From Actinoplanes siamensis (GTDB lineage: Bacteria > Actinomycetota > Actinomycetes > Mycobacteriales > Micromonosporaceae): a stretch of DNA of 64,000 bases. A program made the translations under genes and the position numbers. Shown here in pieces: positions 19,016 to 29,705 of this stretch. The stretch covers positions 62,001-126,000 of the forward strand of contig NZ_BOMW01000036.1 of the NCBI RefSeq assembly GCF_016862395.1, written 5' to 3'. Within the stretch, counting starts at the first letter, position 1. Each line of letters opens with the position of its first letter. The notes under the pieces are model-generated. The model had not been told where the DNA came from. It saw only the letters and a list, made by a program, of their open reading frames with translations, and made no database searches.

Positions 19016-19645
19016 TCAGGCCGACTCGGCCGCTCCGGCGCGCATCTGGAGCTGGTGCCGCAGCACATAGCGGCGAATGACCTTCGCGTCCGGCTCGTCC
19101 GGGTCGTAGAGCGCGACCATCTCCACCGACAGCGGCCCCCGGACCGGCACCTGCTGGCGCATCGCGCTGGCCTTGGTCACCGTCGCCGCCAGGCCCAGCA
19201 CGTCCGGCCCCAGCTGCACCTGCAGGAACACCTCGTGGCCCGGCCGCACCTCGACGTCGGTGAAGTGGGCGCGCACCGAGCGCTCGCTGATGTCGTGCAC
19301 CCAGCCGATCGCGTCCGGCAGCCCGGCGCGGGTCATCACGATCGGCTCGCCACCGCCCCCGCGCACGTAGAGCCGGTTCTGGGTGATCTGCGGCGGACCG
19401 GCCAGCCGCAGCTCGACCCGGTTCTCGTCGGTGCTCGCGACGGCGGCCGGCACCTCGTAGCGGCCCCGCGGCGCAGCCGACCAGCGCAGGGTCACCGTGG
19501 CGCCGATCAGGGGCACGTCGGCGCGGGCGAGCGAGACCGTCACGGCCGCGGGGGAGGCGGCCACGACCCGGACACCGGGGTGGATATCGCCCCCGACCTC
19601 CATCTCGACGCGTGAGCCGTCCTCGGGAAACAGGCTGCTGCTCAT
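19016..19645 (-). CDS. PilZ-domain protein, probable c-di-GMP receptor
   Basis: A 209-aa protein with an N-terminal beta-rich YcgR-like part and a PilZ domain from about residue 95. The c-di-GMP-contacting motifs are partly kept: NRLYVR for the RxxxR stretch and DISERSVR for the D/NxSxxG stretch, where the glycine is replaced. C-di-GMP binding is therefore likely but not certain. The ATG at 19645 has AGGGGG 4-5 nt upstream. It is divergent from eno. A GGDEF-EAL enzyme is encoded at 57370; any functional link is inference. Confidence 0.7.
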   Translation of the reverse strand: MSSSLFPEDGSRVEMEVGGDIHPGVRVVAASPAAVTVSLARADVPLIGATVTLRWSAAPRGRYEVPAAVASTDENRVELRLAGPPQITQNRLYVRGGGGEPIVMTRAGLPDAIGWVHDISERSVRAHFTDVEVRPGHEVFLQVQLGPDVLGLAATVTKASAMRQQVPVRGPLSVEMVALYDPDEPDAKVIRRYVLRHQLQMRAGAAESA

Positions 19646-19802
19646 AGTGCCCCCTGTTTCGGCAGGCGAGCCACGGTTTTGAGGCATACCGGCCGGTGAA
19701 GTTGACCGGGCGGCCGAACGCGGGGCCGGTCGGCTCGATACGCTCACAGGCGTGGTCGGCCCGCAGGGTCGCGGACCGAAACTGTATTCGTACAACCATT
19801 AG

Positions 19803-21101
<1,299 letters not shown>

Positions 21102-21126
21102 CACCCGACCGGCGATCACGGGTGAG

Positions 21127-21154
21127 GTGGCACCCGAGCCCGTTCGGGTGCCAC
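21127..21154 (+). terminator. Terminator after eno
   Basis: A perfect 11-bp stem (GTGGCACCCGA / TCGGGTGCCAC) with loop GCCCGT lies 25 bp after the eno stop. It separates the highly expressed eno from ftsB. Confidence 0.75.
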
Positions 21155-21174
21155 AATCCGGGACGGCGGCGGGG

Positions 21175-21207
21175 GAGGGGTGGAGATGACCGAGGGGTGG
21201 AGATGAC
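21175..21207 (+). repeat. Tandem duplication of a translation-initiation region before ftsB
   Basis: GAGGGGTGGAGATGAC occurs twice (21175-21190 and 21192-21207), separated by one base. Each copy carries an RBS-like GAGGGGTGGAG and an ATG. The first ATG (21186) opens a six-codon frame (MTEGWR) whose TGA overlaps the second ATG (21203) as ATGA. The second ATG starts the ftsB-like gene. Confidence 0.75.
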
Positions 21208-21802
21208 TCAGCGTCGCATGCCGAGCGGTCAGGGCCCGTCCCGCCGTTCCGGTGGCGCGAGCGGCCGCCCCGGCACGTCCCGGACCCGCTCGACGGGCTC
21301 GGTGCGGGTGGAGGCCCGCCCGACCGTCCGGGTGCCGACCGCACGCACCGCCCGGCCGGCCGGCTCACGGCGTACGTCGCAATCCGGCGGCCCCGCCGCC
21401 AAGCGCACCGCCGCACCCCGCCCGCGCGCGTTGACCAGCCGGGCCACCATCCTGCTCGCGGTCTTCGTGGTGCTGGCCCTGGCCTACACCTATCCGATCC
21501 GCATCTACCTGCAGCAGGAGTCGCAGATCGCCCAGCTGGAGCGGGCGCAGGCCGAGCAGCGGGCGGCCATCGCGGCCACCGCGAAGGACCTGGAGAAGTG
21601 GCGCGACCCGGAGTATGTGCGGATTCAGGCCCGCAAGGACCTGTACTACGTCCGTCCCGGTGAGGCGCCGTTGCTGGTGATCGACGACCCGGCGGGCGCC
21701 GCCCGCGACGCCGACCAGAAAGCCCCGGCGGCCGTTCCGGACCGCTGGTACGACACGCTGTGGCACAGCGTCCAAGCCGCGAACGCGGAGCCTTCGAACT
21801 GA
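21203..21802 (+). CDS. FtsB/DivIC septum formation initiator protein
   Basis: A 199-aa bitopic cell-division protein. Residues 1-80 are a basic, Pro/Ser/Arg-rich cytoplasmic tail; 81-97 (ATILLAVFVVLALAYTY) is the single membrane helix; a leucine-type coiled coil follows (about 103-135) with KDLEKWRDPEYVRIQARKD, the family's conserved motif. Gene position after eno and before DUF501 is conserved in actinobacteria as I recall. Its start lies in the duplicated initiation region, which may tune expression through a mini-ORF. Confidence 0.88.
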   Translation: MTQRRMPSGQGPSRRSGGASGRPGTSRTRSTGSVRVEARPTVRVPTARTARPAGSRRTSQSGGPAAKRTAAPRPRALTSRATILLAVFVVLALAYTYPIRIYLQQESQIAQLERAQAEQRAAIAATAKDLEKWRDPEYVRIQARKDLYYVRPGEAPLLVIDDPAGAARDADQKAPAAVPDRWYDTLWHSVQAANAEPSN

Positions 21803-21803
21803 C

Positions 21804-22304
21804 ATGGAAACACCGGATCCCGCCGACCTCGACATCGTGGCGGCCCAGCTCGGCCGCCGGCCCCGCGGCACCCGGGCGATCGCCCACCGCTGCCCGTGCG
21901 GAAACCCGGACGTGGTGGAGACCGCGCCCCGGCTCGACGACGGCACGCCGTTCCCCACGATGTACTACCTGACCTGTCCACACGCCACCGCCGCGTGCAG
22001 CCGGCTGGAGTCGGCAGGTGTGATGCGCGACATGCAGGACCGGCTGAGCACCGACCCCGAGCTGGCCGCTCGCTACGCCCGGGCCCATCAGGACTATCTG
22101 GACCGTCGCCAGTCGATCGAGGACGTGCCGGAGATCCGCAACGTGTCCGCCGGCGGGATGCCGGACCGGGTCAAGTGCCTGCACGTCCACCTCGGGCACG
22201 CGCTGGCCGCCGGCCGCGGGGTGAACCCGTTCGGTGACGAGGTCCGTGACGCCGTCGAGCCCTGGTGGATCGACGGTCCCTGCGTGCGAAAAGACGAATG
22301 CTGA
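21804..22304 (+). CDS. DUF501 family protein
   Basis: A 166-aa protein starting directly after the ftsB stop. The conserved parts are CPCGNPDVVETAPRL, FPTMYYLTCP, SRLESAGVMRDM and RVKCLHVHLGHALA, with several Cys and His residues that could bind metal. The function is unknown; the gene is a constant partner of ftsB and ppx. It overlaps the following acetyltransferase start by 7 bp. Confidence 0.88.
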   Translation: METPDPADLDIVAAQLGRRPRGTRAIAHRCPCGNPDVVETAPRLDDGTPFPTMYYLTCPHATAACSRLESAGVMRDMQDRLSTDPELAARYARAHQDYLDRRQSIEDVPEIRNVSAGGMPDRVKCLHVHLGHALAAGRGVNPFGDEVRDAVEPWWIDGPCVRKDEC

Positions 22305-22792
22305 TCCGGCGGGCCCGCACCGGGGACGTGAAGGCGATCCGGCATCTGGTCGACACGTACACGACGGATCGCCGGCTGCTGAGCAAGGCCACTGTCACCC
22401 TCTACGAGTCCGTCCAGGAGTTCTGGGTGGCGGCCGACGAGGACGGCACGGTGGTCGGCTGCGGCGCCCTGCACGTCATGTGGGAGGACCTGGCCGAGAT
22501 CCGCACCGTCGCCGTGCACCCGGACCAGCGCGGGCGCAAGATCGGTCACAAGATCGTGAGCGCGCTGCTCGACCAGGCCCGTGAGCTGGGCGTCCGGCGG
22601 GTCTTCTGCCTGACCTTCGAGACCCGGTTCTTCGGCTCGTTCGGGTTCACCGAGATCGACGGGGCGCCGGTGCCGCACGGCGTCTACGAGCAGCTGCTGC
22701 GGTCGTACGACGAGGGCGTGGCCGAGTTCCTGGACCTGGAACGGGTCAAGCCGAACACCTTGGGGAACACGAGAATGCTCCTGCACCTATGA
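22298..22792 (+). CDS. GNAT acetyltransferase, ArgA-like amino-acid N-acetyltransferase
   Basis: A 164-aa single-domain GNAT protein. The acetyl-CoA site is VAVHPDQRGRKIGHKIV and the C-terminal part reads FFGSFGFTEIDG. The N-terminal MLIRRARTGDVKAIRHLVD and SATVTLYESVQEF-like region resemble the short actinobacterial ArgA that acetylates glutamate, so arginine synthesis is likely but not proven. The ATG at 22298 fits the domain start; a GTG at 22265 would add 11 residues. It sits between DUF501 and ppx, which I recall as adjacent in mycobacteria, so it may be an insertion into that operon. Confidence 0.75.
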   Translation: MLIRRARTGDVKAIRHLVDTYTTDRRLLSKATVTLYESVQEFWVAADEDGTVVGCGALHVMWEDLAEIRTVAVHPDQRGRKIGHKIVSALLDQARELGVRRVFCLTFETRFFGSFGFTEIDGAPVPHGVYEQLLRSYDEGVAEFLDLERVKPNTLGNTRMLLHL

Positions 22793-23694
22793 GGGTCGCC
22801 GCGATCGACTGCGGGACGAACGCGGTCCGCCTGCTGATCGCCGACGTGGACGGGGACCGGCTGACCGACGTGGTCCGCACCATGGAGATCGTCCGGCTGG
22901 GCGAGGGCGTCGACCGGACCGGGATGCTGGCCCCCGCCGCGATCGAGCGCACCCGGGCCGCCCTGGCCGGCTATGCCGCCCGGATCGAGAGATCAGAAGC
23001 GGTCGCGGTACGGATGTGCGCCACCTCCGCCTCGCGCGACGCCTCCAACGCCCAGGAATTCCGGGACATGGTCCGCGGCGTGCTCGGCGTCGACCCGGAG
23101 GTGATCACCGGCGAGGAGGAGGCCCGGCTCTCCTTCCTCGGCGCCGTCAAGGGCCTCGCCGCCCCCGGTCCGTATCTCGTCTTCGACCTGGGCGGCGGCT
23201 CCACCGAGTTCGTCACCGGCACGGACACCGTCGAGCGGGCCATCTCGATGGACATCGGCTGCGTCCGGATGACCGAGCGGCACCTGCACGGCGACCCGCC
23301 CACGGCGCGGGAGTTGGCCGAGGCGGAACGGGACGTCACGGCGGCGGTGGACACGGCGCTGGCGGCGGTCGGCGGCCGGCAGGCGCGCACGCTGGTCGGG
23401 CTGGCCGGCACGGTGACCACTGTCGCCGCGCTGGCGCACGGGCTGCCGGAGTACGACTCGGCCCGCATCCACCACAGCGAGATCAGCCTGGCGGAGGTCT
23501 CCCGGGTCACCGCGGAGCTGCTGGGAATGACCGTCGAGCAGCGGCTGGCGCTGCCGGTGATGCACCCGGGCCGGGCCGACGTGATCGGGGCCGGCGCCGT
23601 GATCATGCGGATCGTCATGGAGCGGTCCGGGCACCAAGCCGTGATCGCCTCGGAGCACGACATCCTGGACGGCATCGCTTTCGGACTCGCCTGA
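22789..23694 (+). CDS. ppx: Ppx/GppA exopolyphosphatase
   Basis: A 301-aa enzyme that removes terminal phosphate from polyphosphate, or the 5' phosphate of pppGpp. Motifs: AAIDCGTNAVRLLIAD at the N-terminus, ITGEEEARLSFLGAV, VFDLGGGSTEFVTG (phosphate loop) and VGLAGTVTTVAAL. It is the short actinobacterial type without a C-terminal HD domain. The start overlaps the acetyltransferase stop by 4 bp, making it the last gene of the ftsB operon. Confidence 0.92.
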   Translation: MRVAAIDCGTNAVRLLIADVDGDRLTDVVRTMEIVRLGEGVDRTGMLAPAAIERTRAALAGYAARIERSEAVAVRMCATSASRDASNAQEFRDMVRGVLGVDPEVITGEEEARLSFLGAVKGLAAPGPYLVFDLGGGSTEFVTGTDTVERAISMDIGCVRMTERHLHGDPPTARELAEAERDVTAAVDTALAAVGGRQARTLVGLAGTVTTVAALAHGLPEYDSARIHHSEISLAEVSRVTAELLGMTVEQRLALPVMHPGRADVIGAGAVIMRIVMERSGHQAVIASEHDILDGIAFGLA

Positions 23695-23904
23695 TCAGCC
23701 AGCGCGGTCCACCCGATCAGCCACATTTCCGCCGTCCCTGGGTCGCCGCGGCGGCACACAGCGTGATCTTCCCAGGAAAGTCTCAGCACTTCTTGAGCGG
23801 ACTCCGATAACCCCAGCTAGAACGGGGTCGCGCGAGGGTTCCGGCTGTCGTTATCCTCGCCTGCCAAACGATCGGACGGCGGTCGTCCGCGAAAGGAATC
23901 ATCG

Positions 23905-24576
23905 ATGTCCAACCCGGTAGAGCCGACCCAGTACGGCGCGGGCGCGCCCAACACCGGCGCCCAGGCTTTCCCGCCGCCGAACGCGGCCGGCCCGGCTTTC
24001 CCGCCGCCGAACGCCGGCGCTCCGGGTGCTCCGGGCGCTTTCCCGCCGCCGAACGCCGGCGCTCCGGGTGCCTACCCGCCGCCGAACGCCGGTGACCCGG
24101 CCGCTCCGGGCGCGTACCCCGCTCCGGGCGCGTACCCCGCTCCGGGCGCCTACCCGCCGCCGGGCACCCCGGGCCTGCCGCCGGTCGGCCAGAACCCGGC
24201 GCCGAAGAAGTCGGTCGGCCGGAAGATCCTCAGCGTGCTCGGCGCGATCGCGGTGGCCCTGGTCTTCATCGTGATCAAGTTCGGCATCTTCAAGGGCATC
24301 GACAACGTCACCGACGAGACCAAGCAGGCCGCTACCGGTGACTGCGTGAACGTGGACGCGCCGGAGGTCAAGGAGGGCGAGACCGCCGAGGCCGAGGCCG
24401 AGGTCGTCGACTGCGCCGACGCCAAGGCGCAGTACAAGGTCGTCGGCCGGGTCAACGGCGAGACCAACGTGAACAGCCCGTCCTGCGAGAAGTTCTACAA
24501 GGAGGGCGAGGACATCCTGGTCTACTCGACCACCGCGAACGGCGGTTACCTCCTCTGCCTGACCCCGAAGGCCTGA
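23905..24576 (+). CDS. Proline-rich membrane protein with repeats, LppU-like outer domain
   Basis: A 223-aa protein with three parts. Residues 1-95 are cytoplasmic and built from repeats of the type FPPPNAGAPGAP and AYPAPG. Residues 107-123 (LGAIAVALVFIVIKFGI) form one membrane helix. The outer domain starts with TGDCVNVDAP and has four Cys (GDC, VDC, PSC, LLC) that could form two disulfides, as in actinobacterial LppU-like proteins (tentative). RBS GAAAGGA lies upstream of the ATG. Function unknown. Confidence 0.75.
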   Translation: MSNPVEPTQYGAGAPNTGAQAFPPPNAAGPAFPPPNAGAPGAPGAFPPPNAGAPGAYPPPNAGDPAAPGAYPAPGAYPAPGAYPPPGTPGLPPVGQNPAPKKSVGRKILSVLGAIAVALVFIVIKFGIFKGIDNVTDETKQAATGDCVNVDAPEVKEGETAEAEAEVVDCADAKAQYKVVGRVNGETNVNSPSCEKFYKEGEDILVYSTTANGGYLLCLTPKA

Positions 24577-24592
24577 TCCGGCCACGGGTTCG

Positions 24593-24623
24593 ACGGCGGG
24601 GCGCCCCCTGGGTGTCCCGCCGT
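24593..24623 (+). terminator. Terminator after the proline-rich protein
   Basis: ACGGCGGG / CCCGCCGT form an 8-bp stem; the 15-nt interior can extend it with G-U pairs. It lies 17 bp after the stop. Confidence 0.55.
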
Positions 24624-24648
24624 TCACGTCTGATGCTTGTGTAGAGGC

Positions 24649-25401
24649 ATGCAGCCGTCCGGGAGCTCACCGCGTACCCCCCAATCGGTTGTCGCCCAGG
24701 CGGCCGAGGCGGCCTCGCTGAGCGGGCTGGACGCCCGGATCGCGGATTGCTTCGCCTGCCCGCGTCTGGTCGCGTGGCGCACCGAGGTGGCAACTGTCAA
24801 GCGCGCCTCCTTCCGCCACCAGGACTACTGGGGCCGCCCGGTTCCCGGCTGGGGCCCGGCGGACGCCGAGATCGCGATCCTCGGCCTGGCCCCGGCCGCG
24901 CACGGCGGCAACCGCACCGGCCGGATCTTCACCGGCGACCGCTCCGGCGACGTGCTCTTCGCCGCCCTGCACCGGGCCGGCCTGGCCAACCAGCCGACCA
25001 GCGTCTCCGCGGACGACGGCCTCCAGCTGCGGCACACCCGGATCTTCTCGGCGGTCCGCTGCGCCCCGCCGGACAACAAGCCGACCCCCGAGGAGCGCGA
25101 CACCTGCGCCCCCTGGTTCCGGCGGGAGCTGGAGATGATCAGACCCACCCTGCGGGTGGTGGTCACCCTGGGCGCGTTCGCCTGGGCCGCCTGGTGGCCG
25201 GCGATGCGGTCGGCGTACGGGGTGAACGCCCCGGTCCCCCGCCCCCGCTTCGGGCACGGCGCCGAGGTCCACCTGCCCGGCGTACCCCCGCTGGTGGGTT
25301 GTTTCCACGTCAGCCAGCAGAACACTTTCACCGGCCGGCTCACCCCCGACATGCTCGACGCGGTGTTCACTCGTGCCAAGGCTTTGGCCGGCCTGGCATG
25401 A
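24649..25401 (+). CDS. Family 5 uracil-DNA glycosylase (UDGb)
   Basis: A 250-aa base-excision enzyme removing uracil and deaminated purines from DNA. It has the iron-sulfur Cys pattern of this superfamily (CFACPRLVAWR near residue 33 and further Cys at SAVRCAPP and ERDTCAPW), the catalytic GLAPAAHGGNRTGR followed by IFTGD, and HVSQQNTFTGRLT near the C-terminus. These are type 5 signatures. The ATG at 24649 fits; a TTG 12 nt earlier is possible. Confidence 0.88.
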   Translation: MQPSGSSPRTPQSVVAQAAEAASLSGLDARIADCFACPRLVAWRTEVATVKRASFRHQDYWGRPVPGWGPADAEIAILGLAPAAHGGNRTGRIFTGDRSGDVLFAALHRAGLANQPTSVSADDGLQLRHTRIFSAVRCAPPDNKPTPEERDTCAPWFRRELEMIRPTLRVVVTLGAFAWAAWWPAMRSAYGVNAPVPRPRFGHGAEVHLPGVPPLVGCFHVSQQNTFTGRLTPDMLDAVFTRAKALAGLA

Positions 25402-25450
25402 TGCGCCTGTCCGAATCCCGCCGCGCGTCACGGAGCCGAGAAACAGCCGC

Positions 25451-26143
25451 ATGGATCTAGCTCAACTGCGTCGCTGGTGGCCGCTGGCCGCCGTCATCGG
25501 GCTGCTCTTCGTGGCCTCGCTGGCCGCCACCCGGTCGGCGCCCCAGTTGGACCGGATCACTCCGCGGGAGGCCACGCCCACCACCCAGGCCCCGCTGCTG
25601 CCGCCCACGCCGGACCCGTCCGCCGCGCCGGCCACCGAGACCCCTGTCGAGGCGGCCCGGGGCCTGCCGGACTGGGTCGGCACGCTGACCGTGGTGCTTC
25701 TCACTCTGCTGGTGATCGTGATGGTGGTGATCCTGACCTGGGCGCTGCTGCGGGACGCGGCCCGCCGCCGGCGCGGCCGGACCGGCCGCACCGACCGCCG
25801 GCGCACCGGCAACACCGCCGAGGACCTGGTCGCCGCGCTGGACGCGGGCCTGGAGGAGCTCTCCGACACCGACCGTGACCCGCGCCGCGCGGTGATCGCC
25901 TGCTGGGTGCGCCTGGAGCAGGCGGCTGCCGCGGCCGGCACCCCCCGGCATCCCGGCGACAGCCCCACCGACCTGGTCGGCCGGCTGCTCGCCGAGCAGC
26001 GGGTGGACGCGGCCGTGCTGGCCGCGCTGATGGAGGTGTACCGGGAGGCCCGGTACGCCACGCACACCGTCGACGACCAGATGCGCCAGCAGGCCCGGTT
26101 CGCCCTGGAACGCCTGCGCGCCGACCTGGGGGCGCTGGCATGA
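25451..26143 (+). CDS. DUF4129 membrane protein
   Basis: A 230-aa protein with two membrane helices: residues about 10-26 (WPLAAVIGLLFVASLAA) and 78-100 (GTLTVVLLTLLVIVMVVILTWALL). Between them is a Pro/Thr-rich outer linker. The C-terminal cytoplasmic part ends in the DUF4129 helical domain (AVIACWVRLEQAAAAAG, then DSPTDLVGRLL and MEVYREARYATHTV). Such proteins belong to MoxR/DUF58/transglutaminase operons. It overlaps the next gene by 4 bp (ATGA). Confidence 0.85.
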   Translation: MDLAQLRRWWPLAAVIGLLFVASLAATRSAPQLDRITPREATPTTQAPLLPPTPDPSAAPATETPVEAARGLPDWVGTLTVVLLTLLVIVMVVILTWALLRDAARRRRGRTGRTDRRRTGNTAEDLVAALDAGLEELSDTDRDPRRAVIACWVRLEQAAAAAGTPRHPGDSPTDLVGRLLAEQRVDAAVLAALMEVYREARYATHTVDDQMRQQARFALERLRADLGALA

Positions 26144-26730
26144 GCTCCGCACCGCACGACGGCGGCCTGGCCGAACTCTTCGAGATGACGGCGGCGCCCG
26201 CCGCGCCGGAGGCCCCGCCCCGGGAGAAGCGGCGCCGCTCGCCGCTGCTGCGGGTGATCGGCAACCTGGCCCTGGTGGCCGCGGCCACGGTCGTGGTGGT
26301 GGCCGCGCTGCGGGCCGGTGGCGTGCAGGCGCCGCTGCTGCTGGTGATCGCCCTGCTGGCCGGTCTGCGGCTGGTCACCATCGCGGCCGCGGCGGTCCGC
26401 CCGCCCCGCGCGGTGCGCGGCCGGGCCGGTGGCCAGAGCGCGTCGGCGCGCGCCGACGACTCGCTGCGGGCCACCGTGCGCCGCTGGGAGAAGACTTTGG
26501 ACACGGCGCACTCGGACGCCGGCACCTATGCGCGTAACGTCTTGCCGGTGCTCGGCGAGCTCGCCGACGAGCGCCTGCGGTTGCGGCACGGACTCACCCG
26601 GGGGAGCGACCCGCGTCGCGCCCGGGAGTTGCTGGGCGAACCGGCCTGGGCGGTAATCTCCGACCCCGGCCGGCGCGCGTTGAAGACGCGGGACCTGGAG
26701 ACGTACGTACAAGCGATGGAACGACTGTGA
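26140..26730 (+). CDS. Hypothetical membrane protein of the MoxR/DUF58 operon
   Basis: A 196-aa protein. The N-terminus is Ala/Pro-rich, then two helices at about 45-62 and 66-86 (LLLVIALLAGLRLVTIAAAA), then a basic, alpha-helical cytoplasmic region (SLRATVRRWEKTLDTAHSDA ...). No named domain recognised. It occurs between DUF4129 and MoxR, is translationally coupled to the former, and lies 13 bp before moxR. A role in assembling the membrane complex is inference. Confidence 0.75.
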   Translation: MSSAPHDGGLAELFEMTAAPAAPEAPPREKRRRSPLLRVIGNLALVAAATVVVVAALRAGGVQAPLLLVIALLAGLRLVTIAAAAVRPPRAVRGRAGGQSASARADDSLRATVRRWEKTLDTAHSDAGTYARNVLPVLGELADERLRLRHGLTRGSDPRRARELLGEPAWAVISDPGRRALKTRDLETYVQAMERL

Positions 26731-26743
26731 GAAAGGTGCGCCG

Positions 26744-27737
<994 letters not shown>

Positions 27738-27745
<8 letters not shown>

Positions 27746-29042
27746 ACCGGCCGCTCCGAGCTGGGCGCCGACCCGGGCGCTCGGCCGCTCGGTGCTGCTC
27801 ACCGGCCTGTTGCTGCTGCTCGGGGTGGCACTCGGCCGGGTCGACCTGGTGCTGCTCGGCGCGCCGTTCGCGATCGGGGCGGCGCTGCACCTGCGCCGGC
27901 GGCCGCAGGCGATGCCCGAGGTGGCTGTCACCGCCGACGAGGCGTACCTGGTCGAGGGCAGCGCGGTGCAGGCCGGGCTGACCGTGTCCAACCCCGACGA
28001 GATCGGGTACGACCTGGTCGTGGTCCGCACCCGGACCTCCCCGTGGCTGCGCCTGGAGCACGCCGACCGGCCGTTCGCGATCACCGTGCCGTCCGACGGC
28101 TGGGCCGCCGTCGACCTGCCCGGCGAGGCGCTGCGCTGGGGACGGCAGGACGTCGGGCCAGCCGCCGCCCGCGCCGCCGCCTGCGGTGGGCTGCTGGCCT
28201 GCCGGCCGGTGGTCACCCAGGCCCGCGGTGTCCGGGTCTACCCGGTCACCGAGCCGTTCAAGGCCACCGAGGCGATGCCCGCCGCGGCCGGTCTGGTCGG
28301 CGCGCACCGCTCGCGGCGTCTCGGCGAGGGCGGCGAGCTGGCCGGCGTGCGCCAGTTCGCGCCCGGCGACCGGCTGCGCCGCATCGACTGGCGGGTCTCG
28401 CTGCGCACCCGCGACCTGCACGTCGCGTCCACCCTCTCGGACCGCGACGCCGAGGTGCTGCTCCTGCTCGACCTGCTCGGCGAGGTGGGCCGCTCCGGCG
28501 GGGTCAAGGGCAGCGCGTCGGTGCTGGACACCACCGTCCGTGCGGCCGCCGCGATCGCCGAGCACTACCTGCACCGCGGCGACCGGGTGTCGCTGCTGGA
28601 GTACGGCGCCACCGCCCGCCGGCTGCGCGCCGCGTCCGGCCGCCGGCAGTACCTCACGGTCCTGGAGTGGCTGCTCGACGTGCGTGCCGACCCGGTCGAC
28701 GAGGAGTACGAACCGGCTCTCGGCTCTCACCAGATCTCCACGTCCGCCCTGGTCGTGGTGCTCACCCCGCTGATCGACCCGCGCGCCGCGGACATGCTGG
28801 CCCAGCTCACCCAGGCCGGCCGGTACACGGTCGCGGTGGACACCCTGCCCGAGGACGCCGCGCCGCCGGTCCGCGACCAGTGGACCCCGCTGGCCACCCG
28901 GCTCTGGCGCATCGAGCGGGAGAACGTGCTGGGCCGGCTCCGCGAGCACGGCGTTCCGGTGGTCGAGTGGGCCGGCGCCGGCAGCCTCGACCTGGTGCTG
29001 CGCGACGTGGCCCGGATGGCCTCCGCGCCGAGGGGGCGGTGA
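27738..29042 (+). CDS. DUF58 domain protein
   Basis: A 434-aa membrane-anchored protein. Two N-terminal hydrophobic stretches (about 15-50) precede a beta-rich region and the DUF58 motif GELAGVRQFAPGDRLRRIDW at about residue 200. The VWA-like fold follows with VLLLLDLLGEVGRSG. It is the typical partner of MoxR and overlaps it. Its stop is directly before the next gene. Confidence 0.9.
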
Positions 29043-29043
29043 C

Positions 29044-29607
29044 GTGCTGACCGGGCTGCTCCGCCGGCTGAGCCGCATCCCGACAGTGGTGCGGCGGGCC
29101 ACCGTCGTGCCGATCCTGGTGCGCTGCGGCATCGCGTTGTGCGGCGTGCTGGCCATGGCCGTCGCGTGGCCGGCCGAGGTGCTGGCGAGCCAGTTCGTCG
29201 TACCGCTGCTGCTGATCGCGATCTGGCCGGCGGCCGCGCCGCGCGGCCGGGGCGCCACCTTCGCCGCGCTGGTCACGGTCGGCGGCTGGATCGTCGACAC
29301 GGCCGGCTACGACTCCCGGGTCGCGCTGTGGCGGGTGATCTCCCTGGCCACCTTCCTCTACCTGGGGCACACCCTCACCGCGCTGGCCGCGGTGCTGCCC
29401 TACGACGCGGTGGTGAACCTCGACGTGCCGGGCCTCTGGCTGGGCCGGGCGCTGGTGGTGGTGCTGATCTCGGCGGTGTTGACGGTGCTCGCCCTGGGGC
29501 TGACGGCTGACCTCGGGGGAGATGCGTTCCAATTGGCGACATTGGTGGGATTGGCTGCTGCGACTGGTGTGACAGTTCTTTTGGTTCGCCTTACCAGGCG
29601 GACCTGA
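29044..29607 (+). CDS. Hypothetical multi-pass membrane protein, last gene of the MoxR operon
   Basis: A 187-aa protein with about five hydrophobic helices (for example VRCGIALCGVLAMAVAW, FVVPLLLIAIWPAA, ALVVVLISAVLTVLALGL). The start is the GTG at 29044, two bases after the DUF58 stop. No catalytic motif is visible. It may supply the membrane part that a transglutaminase-like protein provides in other such operons; none is present here. Confidence 0.75.
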   Translation: MLTGLLRRLSRIPTVVRRATVVPILVRCGIALCGVLAMAVAWPAEVLASQFVVPLLLIAIWPAAAPRGRGATFAALVTVGGWIVDTAGYDSRVALWRVISLATFLYLGHTLTALAAVLPYDAVVNLDVPGLWLGRALVVVLISAVLTVLALGLTADLGGDAFQLATLVGLAAATGVTVLLVRLTRRT

Positions 29608-29705
29608 ATTTCGGGGAGTTTATGTGTCGTTCGACACTTGACTTTCAAGGTTGCGATGGTCACAGAACAACGCACGAACCCCCTCGCACGCGCGACAATA
29701 GTGGC

